Below, piece after piece: positions 17,064-27,600 of a stretch of DNA of 64,000 nt. The position numbers were made by a program, and so were the translations under genes. How positions within the stretch are numbered: the first letter of the stretch is position 1; each line of letters starts with the position of its first letter. This DNA comes from Vreelandella nanhaiensis (lineage in GTDB: Bacteria; Pseudomonadota; Gammaproteobacteria; Pseudomonadales; Halomonadaceae): assembly GCF_003990185.1 (NCBI RefSeq), contig NZ_RZHF01000025.1, forward strand, positions 219,356 to 283,355. The letters run 5' to 3'. The notes under the pieces are model-generated. The model saw nothing but the letters and a program-made list of their open reading frames with translations, was not told the origin of the DNA and did no database searches.

Positions 17064-19151
17064 TTATCGCCCTCCCACCGACGTTATTACGCGCAGAGTG
17101 CGGTCATCCGGGATTTCTGCTTGCGACATCACCACCATATGCCGCAACCGGCGGCGTAAAAAGCGCGACAGCACGCCCCTCAGGGAATGTTGAACCACCA
17201 GTACTGGTGCTTCACCGCTACCCTCATGCTGCTCCAACGCCTGCTGCGCTTGGGCCATCAGAGTATCCGCCAAACCAGGCTCCATTGCCCCGTTGCCGTT
17301 CATGGCCTGCATCAGTACCTGCTCAAGCTGAGCATCAAGCCCCATAACATTGAGCGTCTCCTGACCGGCAAACCACTGCTGGGTAATGGCGCGGCCCAAT
17401 CCTATACGCACCAGGGCCGTAAGCTCATTGGGATCTTTCTGCTGGCCAGCATATTCCGCCAGGGTATCCAGAATAGTGCGCATATCGCGGATGGAGACAT
17501 CCTCTTCCAGCAGGTTTTGCAGGATACGCTGGAGAATAGTTAAAGAAATCGCCTTAGGCACCACTTCTTCTACCAGTGATTTTTGATCCTCTCCCAGCTT
17601 GTCGAGCAGCTTCTGAACCTCCTGGCGACCCAGCATTTCGGGTGAGTGACGATGTAACAGATGGTTGAGATGGGTAGCAATCACGGTACTGGCATCAACC
17701 ACGGTGTAACCATACACTTGGGCGTGCTCACGCTGATTGGTATCGATCCAGACGGCCGGCAGGCCAAAGGCAGGATCCTGAGTGACGGTACCCTGCAGCT
17801 CGCCAGATACCTGGCCTGGATCAATGGCAAGCCACTTGCCCGGGAGCGCTTCGGCGCGCCCGATTTCAGCACCTTTCATAGAGAGTACGTAGGTGTTGGG
17901 CGGCAGCTCCAGGTTATCGCGGATATGCACAACAGGTGGTAGAAAACCGACTTCCTGGGCAAATTTTTTGCGCACGCTTTTAATCCGCCCCAGCAGCTCG
18001 CCCTTCTGGCGCGAATCCACCAGCGGAATCAAACGGTGGCCAACTTCCAGCCCCAGCGTATCCACCAGTTGAACGTCTTCCCAGCTGGCCTCGGGGGTTT
18101 CCTGAGTTACCGGTGGGGCGGCAGACATCTCCTCCTGTACTTGAGTCTTCTGCTTGTGACGAATCAAGAACCAGGCTAACCCACCCAGCAGCGCAGTAAA
18201 GATTAAAAAGACCAGGTTAGGCATACCCGGCACCATGCCTAACAGCCCCATGACCATGGCGGCCAAAATCAGCACCTGCGGGTTAACGAACAATTGGCTG
18301 AGCATCTGCTGACCAATATCCTCACCCTTGTCGGTGCTCACCCGAGATACCGTGACACCCGCTGCGGTCGAGATTACCAGAGCCGGAATTTGCGCTACCA
18401 GGCCATCGCCTATAGCCAGCAACATGTAGGTTTGGCCAGCAGCGCCAAAGCTCATATCGTGCTGCAGCATGCCAATCATCAACCCGCCGATGATATTGAC
18501 CACCATAATCACCAAACCGGCAATGGCATCACCGCGCACAAACTTACTTGCACCATCCATCGAACCAAAGAAATCGGCCTCCTGAGCGACTTCTGCGCGG
18601 CGCTTTTTGGCGTCTTCTTCGCCGATTAAGCCAGCGTTCAGATCGGCATCGATGGCCATCTGCTTACCGGGCATTGCATCCAGAGTAAAGCGCGCACCGA
18701 CCTCGGCAATACGCCCAGCACCTTTGGTGATAACCATAAAGTTGATGATGACCAGAATCAGGAAGACCACCAGACCCACAGCGAAATTACCGCCCACCAA
18801 GAACGCCCCGAACGCCTCGATAACTTTGCCGGCGGAAGCACCGCCTTGGTGGCCCTCCATTAACACCACACGGGTAGAGGCGACGTTAAGCGATAGGCGC
18901 AGCAGGGTAGTGAATAGCAACACTGCGGGGAAGGCCGCAAAGTCCAGCGGCTTCTGCGTAAACATGCTGACCATTAACACCATGATGGCCAGGGCAATGT
19001 TAAAGGTGAAGAGTAAGTCGAGCGCAAAAGGGGGCAAGGGCACAATCATCATGCCCAGAATCATCAGGATGAGCAGCGGCCCGACCAGTAGTTTCATGCG
19101 CACATCGCTCATCCAGTCGCGCTGACTTATTAACTGACTCAAACCTTTCAT
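17064..19151 (-). CDS. flhA: Flagellar export gate protein FlhA
   Basis: FlhA forms the nonameric ring of the flagellar type III export gate and uses the proton motive force. The 695-aa protein has an N-terminal half with about eight membrane helices, the conserved FHIPEP-type segment (LRLSLNVASTRVVLMEGHQG, then VVFLILVIINFMVITKGAGRIAEVGARFTLDAMPGKQMAIDADL) and a C-terminal cytosolic domain that docks export substrates. It overlaps flhB by 4 bases. Length and domain order are normal. Confidence 0.97.
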   Translation of the reverse strand: MKGLSQLISQRDWMSDVRMKLLVGPLLILMILGMMIVPLPPFALDLLFTFNIALAIMVLMVSMFTQKPLDFAAFPAVLLFTTLLRLSLNVASTRVVLMEGHQGGASAGKVIEAFGAFLVGGNFAVGLVVFLILVIINFMVITKGAGRIAEVGARFTLDAMPGKQMAIDADLNAGLIGEEDAKKRRAEVAQEADFFGSMDGASKFVRGDAIAGLVIMVVNIIGGLMIGMLQHDMSFGAAGQTYMLLAIGDGLVAQIPALVISTAAGVTVSRVSTDKGEDIGQQMLSQLFVNPQVLILAAMVMGLLGMVPGMPNLVFLIFTALLGGLAWFLIRHKQKTQVQEEMSAAPPVTQETPEASWEDVQLVDTLGLEVGHRLIPLVDSRQKGELLGRIKSVRKKFAQEVGFLPPVVHIRDNLELPPNTYVLSMKGAEIGRAEALPGKWLAIDPGQVSGELQGTVTQDPAFGLPAVWIDTNQREHAQVYGYTVVDASTVIATHLNHLLHRHSPEMLGRQEVQKLLDKLGEDQKSLVEEVVPKAISLTILQRILQNLLEEDVSIRDMRTILDTLAEYAGQQKDPNELTALVRIGLGRAITQQWFAGQETLNVMGLDAQLEQVLMQAMNGNGAMEPGLADTLMAQAQQALEQHEGSGEAPVLVVQHSLRGVLSRFLRRRLRHMVVMSQAEIPDDRTLRVITSVGGR

Positions 19152-20317
19152 GGTTGTTGCGCCTCATTACCACCGGCGCCATGCCCGGGGCTTTCCATTT
19201 CCGGGGGTACCGGCAGATTGTCGGGAGTTGGGGGCACCTCGCCTCCTTGTTGTGCAACGTGCTTTAAGCGGTAAGCCCAGGCCATCACCTCAGCCACGGC
19301 GGTATAAAGCTCAGCGGGCACCTCAGCCTCGAGATCCACATGATGATACAGCGCCCGCGCCAGCGGCGCGGCTTCCAGACGGGGTATGCCAGCCTCGCTG
19401 CCCAGCTCACGTATTCTGGCCGCGACTGCATCGGCCCCTTTGGCGATCAGCCGCGGCGCGCCCATGCTGCCTTCCTGATACATCAAGGCTACGGCGTAAT
19501 GGGTGGGGTTGGTAATAATAACGTCGGCCTGGGGAACCTTGCTCATCATTCTGCCCCGCGCCATTGCCTGCTGCTGCTGGCGAATTCGTCCTTTTACATG
19601 AGGGTCGCCCTCTGACTCCTTATGCTCGCGCTTCACCTCTTCCTTGCTCATGCGGAGTTTTTTTGCGTTGCTCCATAGCTGAAAGGGAACATCCATCAAA
19701 ATCACTACAATCAGCGAGAACACCATCAGGCCGGCGGCCTGGGCGGCCATGTTAAGCGCACTGGCCAAGGCCTGCTGAATGGGCTGATCCATCAATGACA
19801 AAAACTTGCCGACATTGAAGTACAAAAATGCCGACGCCACGCTGCCTATCAGGACCGATTTGGCAATCGCCTTGGCAAGCTCAATCAGCGCCTGGGTTGA
19901 AAAAATACGCTTAACCCCCGCAACAGGGTTCAGCTTGGAAAGCTTGGGCTGCATGGATTTGGCTGACACAATCCAGCCGCCCAGCAATGCAGGTGAAACC
20001 AGGGCAACCACCGTAAGCAGTAAAAACAGCGGTGTCATGGCAAAAAGCGTACGCTGCCCCAGGTCCAGCGCATTGGTCAGCATGGGTATTTCTTCCATGG
20101 CCTGGCGGCGTTCGAACAAGAACGCCTGCTCCATGACCATGCCTAGCTGGTCATAGAGCATCATGCCCATGCTCCACAACCCAATGACGCCACCCAGCAG
20201 GAGTAAAAACGTGGTGAGTTCGCGAGAACGCGGCACTTGGCCTTCCTCGCGGGCTTTGTCTCTACGCCTGGGTGTGGCCTCTTCGGTCTTTTCCTGGTCG
20301 CTATCGTTATCTGCCAT
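19148..20317 (-). CDS. flhB: Flagellar export switch protein FlhB
   Basis: FlhB is the substrate-specificity switch of the flagellar export apparatus. The 389-aa protein has a charged N-terminus (EKTEEATPRRRDKAREEGQVPRS), four membrane helices, and a cytoplasmic domain with the autocleavage site NPTH in VIITNPTHYAVAL. Cleavage there switches export from hook to filament subunits in response to FliK. A short FlhB C-domain paralogue (fhlB) is present at 34588. It overlaps flhA by 4 bases. Confidence 0.97.
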   Translation of the reverse strand: MADNDSDQEKTEEATPRRRDKAREEGQVPRSRELTTFLLLLGGVIGLWSMGMMLYDQLGMVMEQAFLFERRQAMEEIPMLTNALDLGQRTLFAMTPLFLLLTVVALVSPALLGGWIVSAKSMQPKLSKLNPVAGVKRIFSTQALIELAKAIAKSVLIGSVASAFLYFNVGKFLSLMDQPIQQALASALNMAAQAAGLMVFSLIVVILMDVPFQLWSNAKKLRMSKEEVKREHKESEGDPHVKGRIRQQQQAMARGRMMSKVPQADVIITNPTHYAVALMYQEGSMGAPRLIAKGADAVAARIRELGSEAGIPRLEAAPLARALYHHVDLEAEVPAELYTAVAEVMAWAYRLKHVAQQGGEVPPTPDNLPVPPEMESPGHGAGGNEAQQP

Positions 20318-20354
20318 GCTGCCACCCGGCCCGCCTGACGCGGCGCACTATAAA

Positions 20355-20380
20355 TTCAGCCGCCCCAAGGGACGGCTGAA
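20355..20380 (-). terminator. Hairpin between cheZ and flhB
   Basis: An 8-bp stem, TTCAGCCG (20355-20362) and CGGCTGAA (20373-20380), extends inward through CCC/GGG. In the minus-strand direction it is followed only by TTTA, so it is a weak terminator or attenuator at best. The flhB gene downstream is on the same strand. Confidence 0.35.
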
Positions 20381-20434
20381 CAAAGCACTTATTTTGCCAG
20401 AGGCAGGTGATGACAAAGTCTTAATAACGCCGCA

Positions 20435-21130
20435 TTAAAAGCCTAATTCATCCAATAAGTCGTCTACCTGGTCCTGGCCTGTGACGATATCGGGCGCGTT
20501 ATCCTTGATTTGCGGACCGTTCAAGAGATCTTCATTACGCCGGGCATTGTCGTTTTTCCACTGATCTTCTGCCTTGCGCTGCATGGTTTCCCGTACTTGA
20601 GCGCCCGGGACGTTGTCGATCAGCACTTGGACAAGCTGATGTTCGATCTCGCGGATCACATCCATCATCTTTTTAATCACCTGGCCGGTCAGGTCCTGAA
20701 AGTCCTGGGCCATCATGATGTCTAAAAGCTCTTTGTTGGTCGCGGCGGTGATGGTCGGCACGTCGCTCAGATAAGCGCGCGTATCCTTAACCAGCACCTT
20801 GGCGTCTTCTAAATCCTTGGGGGCTTCAAACCAGTCAGCCCACTGTTTATCAAGCCCTTCAGCACGCTCGGCCAGCTGATCCTGAAGCGGCTGTGCCCGA
20901 TCAATGGCATTCAATGCCCGATCTGCCGCCTGCTCGGTCATGGTGGCCACATAATGCAGCCGATCCCGTGCATCGGGAATGGCTTCCGCCGCTTTTTCGA
21001 TCTCTTTGTCCAAACCCAGCTCGCGCATATTGTCACGCAGCATCCGGGTAAGCTTACCGATGCGATGAATTAGATCTTCAGCGGCTTCTTCGGACATTTG
21101 GGCAGAGTCGGTCTGCTCATTCTGACTCAT
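20435..21130 (-). CDS. cheZ: CheY-P phosphatase CheZ
   Basis: CheZ dephosphorylates CheY-P and so resets the motor signal. The 231-aa helical protein has the catalytic Gln in [13 protein letters not shown], an acidic/Asn-rich linker, and a C-terminal CheY-binding peptide, [13 protein letters not shown]. It lies 42 bases after cheY. CheZ is typical of beta- and gammaproteobacteria. Confidence 0.96.
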   Translation of the reverse strand: MSQNEQTDSAQMSEEAAEDLIHRIGKLTRMLRDNMRELGLDKEIEKAAEAIPDARDRLHYVATMTEQAADRALNAIDRAQPLQDQLAERAEGLDKQWADWFEAPKDLEDAKVLVKDTRAYLSDVPTITAATNKELLDIMMAQDFQDLTGQVIKKMMDVIREIEHQLVQVLIDNVPGAQVRETMQRKAEDQWKNDNARRNEDLLNGPQIKDNAPDIVTGQDQVDDLLDELGF

Positions 21131-21172
21131 TACGGTGTCTCCTCGCTGACCAGGCCCTTAGGCCCAGCCGCT

Positions 21173-21562
21173 TTATTTACCCATTTTCTCGAAGATTTTA
21201 TTCAGCTTCTCTTCCAGGGTAGCGGCAGTAAACGGCTTAACCACATAGCCGTTTGCGCCCGCCTGGGCGGCCGCAATAATGTTCTCTTTCTTGGCTTCGG
21301 CGGTTACCATCAGCACGGGCAAATGCTTCAAGCCGTCGTCCTGGCGAATTTCCTTGAGCATTTCCAGGCCGTCCAGATTGGGCATGTTCCAGTCTGAAAC
21401 GACAAACTCAAAACTACCCGCCCGCAGCTTGTTCAGTGCGTCCTGGCCATCTTCCGCCTCGTCGACATTGGTAAAACCCAACTCTTTCAGCAGACTACGT
21501 ACAATTCGGCGCATGGTAGGAAAATCATCGACTACCAGGAAACTCATATTCTTATCGGCCAT
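21173..21562 (-). CDS. cheY: Chemotaxis response regulator CheY
   Basis: Single receiver domain of 129 aa that, when phosphorylated by CheA, binds FliM and FliN to reverse rotation. Phospho-acceptor Asp is in [13 protein letters not shown], the acidic pair in [12 protein letters not shown], the conserved Thr in VLMVTAEA and the Lys in [11 protein letters not shown]. These match E. coli CheY closely. It is followed by cheZ. Confidence 0.98.
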   Translation of the reverse strand: MADKNMSFLVVDDFPTMRRIVRSLLKELGFTNVDEAEDGQDALNKLRAGSFEFVVSDWNMPNLDGLEMLKEIRQDDGLKHLPVLMVTAEAKKENIIAAAQAGANGYVVKPFTAATLEEKLNKIFEKMGK

Positions 21563-21615
21563 TGGTCATCCTCTATTTAATGCACGTCACCAAGTGACGG
21601 GTTACTCAGTCAGGG

Positions 21616-23313
21616 TTAAAAGGCTTCCCACTCTTCGTGGTCGCTGTGGCTTGGCGCTGAACGTGTTGCCGGGGCCGCCGGTACGGTTTTCTTCACCGTT
21701 TTAGGCAGTGACGCGGGCGCTTTCGTGAGCAAGGAAGCGTGTTGAGAGCCTTGCGTGCCCAGCAGTTTGAACACGGCGACTGCCTCTTCCAAGCGATTGG
21801 CCTGCTCTTCCAGCGAAGAAGCCGCAGCCGATGCTTCCTGTACCAGAGCGGCGTTTTGCTGCGTTACCTGGTCCATCTGGCCAATAGCGTGGCTCACCTG
21901 CTCGATACCATCGCTCTGTTCCTGGGAAGCTGCTGAAATCTCATCCATGATGTCGGTCACCCGGCGCACGGCTGTGACTACGTCCGCCATGGTGGTTCCC
22001 GCCTGCTCGACCAGTGTTGAGCCTTGCTTGATCTGGTTGACCGAGGCATCAATCAACGTTCTGATCTCTTTGGCAGCATCGGCACTACGACTGGCCAGGT
22101 TACGCACTTCACCGGCGACCACGGCAAACCCACGCCCCTGCTCACCGGCACGCGCGGCCTCTACAGAAGCGTTCAAAGCAAGAATATTGGTTTGAAATGC
22201 AATGGAGTCGATCACGCTAGTGATATCGGCCACTTTTTGCGAGCTGGTGGAGATGCCGTGCATCGTTTGGACCACTTGATCCACCACCTGACCACCGTGT
22301 TCAGCCGTGGTTGAGGCGTCCGCCGCCAGCGTGCTGGCCTGACGGGCATTATCGGCATTCTGTTTTACCGTGGCGGTCATCTCTTCCATGCTGGCAGCGG
22401 TTTCTTCAATGGAGGCTGCCTGCTGTTCGGTCCGCGATGAAAGGTCCGCATTACCACTGGCAATTTCCCGGGTGCCATAATGGATCTCCGAGCTGCCTTC
22501 GCGTACCCGCGTTACCATGGCAGTCAGGTTCTGCTGCATGACGGCCATTGCAGTAAACAAGCGGCCAACTTCATTATTGCTCGCTTCCGGCAGGGGCTGG
22601 GTCAGATCGGCCTCGGCAATTTTATTCAAGCGCTTGACTGCGTCACTGAGCGGCGCAGTGACCGTTTTGCGCAGACCAATATAAATCAGCAGCGTAACAA
22701 GCAGGGCGATGCCCACCACAGTGGCGCTGATCAGCGCAAAAACTTGCCCCTGCTCCTGGGCGTCTAGACGGATGGTATCTGCGCGCGAAAACGCATAGCT
22801 GCTGAAAGCAGTGGTGCTTTCAGCAAGGCGGGCCAGAGGATCGACCAGGGCATCGCGCAAATCGTTATAGGTATTGATATCCATCTGCGCAAAACTTTCG
22901 TGCTGCTGTTTGACCAGCACGACCACCTCACGGAAATTTTCAATCAGCTCAGCACCCAAGGCCTCACCTTGAGGCTCACGTGGCGTTGAAGCAAAATTTT
23001 CAAAACGCACTTCGGCCCGTCTAATACGGTCTTCAGCGATCGCTAACTGTTCATTGGCCTCACGCATCTGGCCGACCATCATATAATTCGATGCGATTTC
23101 CATGGACAGCATAGCTTGGTTAAGCAATGAATCTCCGCGATTAATCTGGCTGAGCTGGTCTCCACTAATGCGGCTATAGATAGCGAGATTCTCTTGTGCA
23201 TTGCGGTCCGATACAAAGCCAATGCCTGCTGTCACCACTATAAGCGTCGCAAAGCAGGCCAGTGCTGCTATGACAGTTGCATGAATACTCAGGTTGCGCA
23301 GTAAACGTGTCAT
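21616..23313 (-). CDS. Methyl-accepting chemotaxis protein, Tsr/Tar type
   Basis: The 565-aa receptor has TM1 (residues ~13-33), a periplasmic four-helix-bundle domain (~35-190), TM2 (~193-213), HAMP (~215-267) and a cytoplasmic signalling domain. The conserved hairpin is [20 protein letters not shown]. The C-terminal tail ends EEWEAF, comparable to the NWETF tether that binds CheR and CheB in E. coli. The ligand cannot be told from sequence. It lies between cheB and cheY in the chemotaxis operon. Confidence 0.95.
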   Translation of the reverse strand: MTRLLRNLSIHATVIAALACFATLIVVTAGIGFVSDRNAQENLAIYSRISGDQLSQINRGDSLLNQAMLSMEIASNYMMVGQMREANEQLAIAEDRIRRAEVRFENFASTPREPQGEALGAELIENFREVVVLVKQQHESFAQMDINTYNDLRDALVDPLARLAESTTAFSSYAFSRADTIRLDAQEQGQVFALISATVVGIALLVTLLIYIGLRKTVTAPLSDAVKRLNKIAEADLTQPLPEASNNEVGRLFTAMAVMQQNLTAMVTRVREGSSEIHYGTREIASGNADLSSRTEQQAASIEETAASMEEMTATVKQNADNARQASTLAADASTTAEHGGQVVDQVVQTMHGISTSSQKVADITSVIDSIAFQTNILALNASVEAARAGEQGRGFAVVAGEVRNLASRSADAAKEIRTLIDASVNQIKQGSTLVEQAGTTMADVVTAVRRVTDIMDEISAASQEQSDGIEQVSHAIGQMDQVTQQNAALVQEASAAASSLEEQANRLEEAVAVFKLLGTQGSQHASLLTKAPASLPKTVKKTVPAAPATRSAPSHSDHEEWEAF

Positions 23314-23354
23314 TAGATCATTCCCTTAGCCAAGCATTGTTATAATGAAAAGGT

Positions 23355-24416
23355 TTATACCCGCTGAGCTCGCCCAGAGGCTGCCACCATGGCCATTAGA
23401 CGTGCGGGGATATCATCGAGCGCGACAACTTCCACTGCTCCGCCTACCGCAATCGCCTCACGCGGCATGCCGAAAACCACACAGGTAGCCTCGTTTTGCG
23501 CGATGGTCGGTGCACCTGCCTTGCGCATTTCCAAAAGCCCGGCAGCACCATCCTTGCCCATGCCGGTCAAGATCACACCGATAGCGTTACGCCCGGCGTG
23601 TTCAGCGGCGGAACGAAACAACACATCAACTGACGGACGGTGCCGGTTAACCGGCGGACCGCTGTCCAGGCGAGCTACATAGTTTGCCCCACTGCGCACC
23701 AGCTTGAGATGCTGATCACCGGGGGCAATATAGGCATGACCGGGCAATACGCGTTCGCCGTCGGTCGCTTCCTTTACCGTCATGCGACACAGCCGATCCA
23801 GGCGCTCAGCAAAGGAGCGGGTAAAACCGCCCGGCATATGCTGAGTGATCAAAATAGCCGGCGCGTTGGCAGGTAAAGGTTCAAGCACAGCACGGATCGC
23901 CTCGGTACCGCCGGTGGACGCACCGATAATAATCAGCTTTTCGCTGGAAACCAGCGGAGCTTTTAACTGGGCAGGAGGCGGCGTATTTTTGTGCCGTGCC
24001 TGACGCGGGCGAGAGCGTGCGGCCGCCCGCAACTTTTCAGCAATTTCGTTGGCGTACTCCATCATTCCATGACGAATACCCAGGCTTGGCTTGGCGACAA
24101 AGTCGAGTGCTCCCAGTTCAAGCGCACGCAGAGTAATTTCCGAGCCGCTCTGGGTTAGCGATGACACCATTAGCACCGGCATGGGGCGTAAGCGCATCAA
24201 GCGCTCAAGAAAATCCAGGCCGTCCATGCGCGGCATTTCAACATCGAGCGTCAGCACATCAGGGTTGTGTTGTTTAATCAGATCCCGGGCAACAAGAGGA
24301 TCAGGCGCGACAGCAACCACTTCCATGTCGGGCTGCGAATTAATAATTTCGGTCAGCAAGTCACGAATAAGTGCCGAATCATCGACACACAACACTTTGA
24401 TTTTGGCAGCGCTCAA
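23355..24416 (-). CDS. cheB: Protein-glutamate methylesterase/deamidase CheB
   Basis: CheB removes methyl groups from, and deamidates, chemoreceptors. The N-terminal receiver ([33 protein letters not shown]) is joined by a linker to the methylesterase domain with catalytic Ser in [10 protein letters not shown], His in TQHMPGGFT and Asp in GMGKDGAAG. The frame is open to 24497, but a TTG at 24416, preceded by GAGGAGG at 6-base spacing, gives [14 protein letters not shown]. The extra upstream residues look non-coding. This makes 353 aa, the usual length. Confidence 0.94.
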   Translation of the reverse strand: MSAAKIKVLCVDDSALIRDLLTEIINSQPDMEVVAVAPDPLVARDLIKQHNPDVLTLDVEMPRMDGLDFLERLMRLRPMPVLMVSSLTQSGSEITLRALELGALDFVAKPSLGIRHGMMEYANEIAEKLRAAARSRPRQARHKNTPPPAQLKAPLVSSEKLIIIGASTGGTEAIRAVLEPLPANAPAILITQHMPGGFTRSFAERLDRLCRMTVKEATDGERVLPGHAYIAPGDQHLKLVRSGANYVARLDSGPPVNRHRPSVDVLFRSAAEHAGRNAIGVILTGMGKDGAAGLLEMRKAGAPTIAQNEATCVVFGMPREAIAVGGAVEVVALDDIPARLMAMVAASGRAQRV

Positions 24417-24511
24417 AGCACGCCTCCTCTTGCAATTGACGCTTGATGTGCAGTTCCATGTGCTCGGGCTACCCCGCCTTGAGCGTATGAACGGCACGAC
24501 AATGGTTTGGA

Positions 24512-25390
24512 TCAGGCCCGGGTATATACCGTCTGCCCACGCAGCTTGAATGCATCACTGATGTACGAAAAGTTTTCTGAGTGTCCTGCAAACAGCAAAC
24601 CATCAGGTTTCATTAGCGGCGCAAATCGTTTAAGAATCTTTGCCTGCGTCTCTTTGTCGAAATAGATCATGATATTGCGACAAAAAATAGCATCGAACGG
24701 CCCTTTGACGGGCCACTGCGGCGCAAGCAGATTAAGCGGCATAAATTCAACCAATTCAGATACCTCAGGGCGCACTCGGGCAAGCCCCTGGTGCTGACCG
24801 GTGCCTTTCTGGAAAAAGCGTTTTACACGCGCTTCATCGAGTTTGCGCACTTGCTCTTGAGGGTAAATTCCCGCTCGTGCGCGGCTTAACGCATCCGTAT
24901 CGATATCGGTGGCAATGATCTTGGCCTGCGCGGCTTTGGGACCCAGCGTTTCCAGAAGCGTCATGGCCAGCGAGTAAGGTTCTTCGCCAGTTGAGGCTGC
25001 CGAACACCAAATGGTTACCGGACCTTGCTTATGGCGAATATGCTCTGCCAAAAGCGGAAAGTGGTGTGCCTCCCGAAAAAATGCAGTCAAATTAGTGGTC
25101 AGTGCATTGGTGAATGCCTCCCACTCTTTTGCCTCAGGCTGACGCTCTAGGCGTACAAGGTAATCGGTAAAACGCGTCATGTTGTGGTGCCTCAACCGCT
25201 TGGCTAGCCGGCTATACACCATTTCACGTTTATGCTCTGCCAATACGATTCCTGCACGCTGATAAATCAGCTCCCTGATGCGTGCAAAATCAGCATCGGT
25301 TAATACCAGATCCCGTTCAATCTGGTTACCAGACGTCCATTGGCCGGCGTCGACACCCCGTTCGCGTTGCTCAGTCAAAATGCTTCCCAT
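24512..25390 (-). CDS. cheR: Chemotaxis protein methyltransferase CheR
   Basis: CheR methylates receptor glutamates using S-adenosylmethionine. The N-terminal helical domain ([19 protein letters not shown]) is followed by the methyltransferase fold with [29 protein letters not shown] and [14 protein letters not shown]. The coding region begins inside the last codons of the PAS-receptor gene. ATG at 25390 has its purine-rich site too close, so the TTG at 25378 may be the true start. Either gives roughly 290 aa. Confidence 0.95.
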   Translation of the reverse strand: MGSILTEQRERGVDAGQWTSGNQIERDLVLTDADFARIRELIYQRAGIVLAEHKREMVYSRLAKRLRHHNMTRFTDYLVRLERQPEAKEWEAFTNALTTNLTAFFREAHHFPLLAEHIRHKQGPVTIWCSAASTGEEPYSLAMTLLETLGPKAAQAKIIATDIDTDALSRARAGIYPQEQVRKLDEARVKRFFQKGTGQHQGLARVRPEVSELVEFMPLNLLAPQWPVKGPFDAIFCRNIMIYFDKETQAKILKRFAPLMKPDGLLFAGHSENFSYISDAFKLRGQTVYTRA

Positions 25391-27543
25391 TCCTCTACAG
25401 GTGCCGCTTGGCGTCTTTCAGATGGCACGGGTGTTAAGGTGCGCTCTGTAGAACCAGTGAGCCTGGGTGCTGGCTTAGCAATTGATGTCGTTGCTGAAGC
25501 CAGGGAGCGCCCAGAGCGTTGGTGATTAAGTCTAAATGCCTCGACCGATAGCGCGAGCATGCTTGCCTGCTGCTCTAAAGCGACGGCCGCGCGTGCGGTT
25601 TCCTGAACCCGAACGGCATTTTGCTGGGTTGCCTGATCCATTTCAGCCACCGCCTGATTAACCTCAGCAATACCGCTGCTTTGCTCTTCAGAAGCGGCAG
25701 AAATTTCGTACATGATATGCGTAACGCTGCGCGCTGCTTCGGCTACATCACTAATGGCAGCTTCCGCTTTTTCAACTAGCCCGGCGCCCACGGCGACTTC
25801 CTGGTTTGACCCATCAATCAGCCCACGGATTTCCTGGGCGGCACCAGCACTACGGCCTGCCAGATTTCGCACTTCTTCTGCCACGACCGCAAACCCGCGA
25901 CCATACTCACCCGCGCGTGCAGCTTCGACTGAGGCATTCAACGCCAGAATATTGGTTTGAAACGCAATGGAATCGATAACGTTGATAATATCGGCCATTT
26001 TTTGCGAACTTTGTGTTATGCGCTGCATGTTTTCGACTAGCTGCGTCATTAATTCGCCCGTTTGCGAAACCCGTATAGCATTATTATCGGCAAGCTGGCG
26101 CGCTTCTTGAGCGTTCTCGCTATTCTGACGCACCGTTGCGGTCATTTCTTCCATGCTAGCGGCGGTTTGCTGCAGTGAAGCAGCCTGCTGCTCGGTACGC
26201 GAGGAGAGCTCTTCATTGCCGCTGGCGATATTCTGAGCGGCGGGGGTAACAATATTGATGCCATCTTTTACATCACCAATGATACTGCTCAGGCTTTTAC
26301 GCATGGCATTGAGCGCATCAATGAGCTGGCCTACTTCATCATGGCGACGCTTGGGAGTTACTGCCGCCAAGTTGCCTCCGGCAATTTGTAGCGTAAACCG
26401 CGAAGCGCTTTTCAAGGGCCGAACAATGGACCGCAGGGTAAACAGGCCAATTAAAACCAGCAACAATAAGCCAATAGCCAGTACTACTGCCTGGAAGGCA
26501 ATAATAGTGTTCTGCGCCTGCTGAGCGTCGGCGGTCATTATTTCGGCAGCCTGCTGTTTTTGAGCAATCAGTTGATTCACACTTTCCGATAACGCCCGCC
26601 CTTCATCTGACATGACGCTGATCACGGCATCTAGGCCGACAAAGGCCTGATAGGTCTCTTCGGCTTGCAAAATGCTGGCTGCCTGGCTCATCCCATCATT
26701 TAAAAATGTCTGTAGCTGGTCATTAAACGCATCGGCCAGCGGAGTGGCATTCACCGAGCGTGAGTAAAAGGCTTGCCATACACTTGCGACCTCTTCGGCG
26801 CGCTGTTCAATCGTTTGGCCTATATCAAAGCGCTGATTGATCAGCTCCATCCGTTCAGGCTCAATGATTCCCTGACGCGTAATGGCAATCGTCTGATCGA
26901 TCTGCTGCAGTCTGATAACATCGCGCAGACCATCGCGATTGATCTGCTCCAAGCGCTCGCTTGATGCCTGCAACCCGTAAAGCCCTAAACCGCCACTCAC
27001 CAGTAGCAAGGCACCTGCGACTATCATCATGCCGATTAGCTTGGCGCGCACGGTAGTAAGCTGAATATTTTTCAGTCGCTGACCTATGCCTCGCTGACGA
27101 AGACGCCCTTTATCCAGATAGAGGCGTTTATTGCGGCCCTCACGTATTTCAGCATAGGCCTGTTCGGCGCGTTTGATGGCTTCACGCGACGCTTGAACGC
27201 GTACCGAGGCGTAGCCCACCACTTCGTCATTTTCAATAATCGGCGTTACGCTGGCATCGACCCAGTAGTGGTCACCGTTTTTGCAGCGGTTTTTTACCAG
27301 CCCACGCCACGTATCGCCAGCCAGTAAGGTTTGCCATAAATTTTCAAAGGCCGCTGACGGCATATCGGGGTGGCGAATCAGGTTATGAGGAGCCCCTATC
27401 AATTCATCGTGCGCGAAGCCGCTTATTTCAATAAAAGCGGGATTCGTATAGGTAATGCGGCCTTTCAAATCCGTGCGAGAGACTAAAAAATCGTCTTCTT
27501 TTAACTCAACTTCGCGCTGAGAAATAGGCTGGTTATTGCGCAT
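25375..27543 (-). CDS. PAS-domain methyl-accepting chemotaxis protein (Aer-related, with periplasmic domain)
   Basis: The 722-aa receptor begins with a cytoplasmic PAS domain (residues ~15-120; NPAFIEISGF, LIRHPDMPSAAFENLW, GDHYWVDASVTPI) like the FAD-binding PAS of Aer. TM1 follows (~168-190), then a ~150-residue periplasmic helical domain, TM2 (~345-370), HAMP and a signalling domain with [20 protein letters not shown]. The tail ends EEWEAF. E. coli Aer lacks such a periplasmic domain, so this protein could integrate redox and external signals. FAD binding is inferred. Confidence 0.92.
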   Translation of the reverse strand: MRNNQPISQREVELKEDDFLVSRTDLKGRITYTNPAFIEISGFAHDELIGAPHNLIRHPDMPSAAFENLWQTLLAGDTWRGLVKNRCKNGDHYWVDASVTPIIENDEVVGYASVRVQASREAIKRAEQAYAEIREGRNKRLYLDKGRLRQRGIGQRLKNIQLTTVRAKLIGMMIVAGALLLVSGGLGLYGLQASSERLEQINRDGLRDVIRLQQIDQTIAITRQGIIEPERMELINQRFDIGQTIEQRAEEVASVWQAFYSRSVNATPLADAFNDQLQTFLNDGMSQAASILQAEETYQAFVGLDAVISVMSDEGRALSESVNQLIAQKQQAAEIMTADAQQAQNTIIAFQAVVLAIGLLLLVLIGLFTLRSIVRPLKSASRFTLQIAGGNLAAVTPKRRHDEVGQLIDALNAMRKSLSSIIGDVKDGINIVTPAAQNIASGNEELSSRTEQQAASLQQTAASMEEMTATVRQNSENAQEARQLADNNAIRVSQTGELMTQLVENMQRITQSSQKMADIINVIDSIAFQTNILALNASVEAARAGEYGRGFAVVAEEVRNLAGRSAGAAQEIRGLIDGSNQEVAVGAGLVEKAEAAISDVAEAARSVTHIMYEISAASEEQSSGIAEVNQAVAEMDQATQQNAVRVQETARAAVALEQQASMLALSVEAFRLNHQRSGRSLASATTSIAKPAPRLTGSTERTLTPVPSERRQAAPVEEWEAF

Positions 27544-27600
27544 TTTTATGCCTTATTGTTTATAAGTTACGAGTGGTGTCATTTAGCCAACAAAGACGAT

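Noticed and set aside
18607..19125. 172-codon plus-strand ORF opposite flhA
   Set aside because: Antisense shadow of the flhA membrane region, with no coding features of its own.
21552..21585. Sigma-28-like element (TAAA, 16 bases, GCCGATAA) at the start of cheY, minus strand
   Set aside because: Spacing is 16 instead of 15, and the GCCGATAA is made by the cheY codons for Met-Ala-Asp-Lys. A promoter there would start inside the gene.
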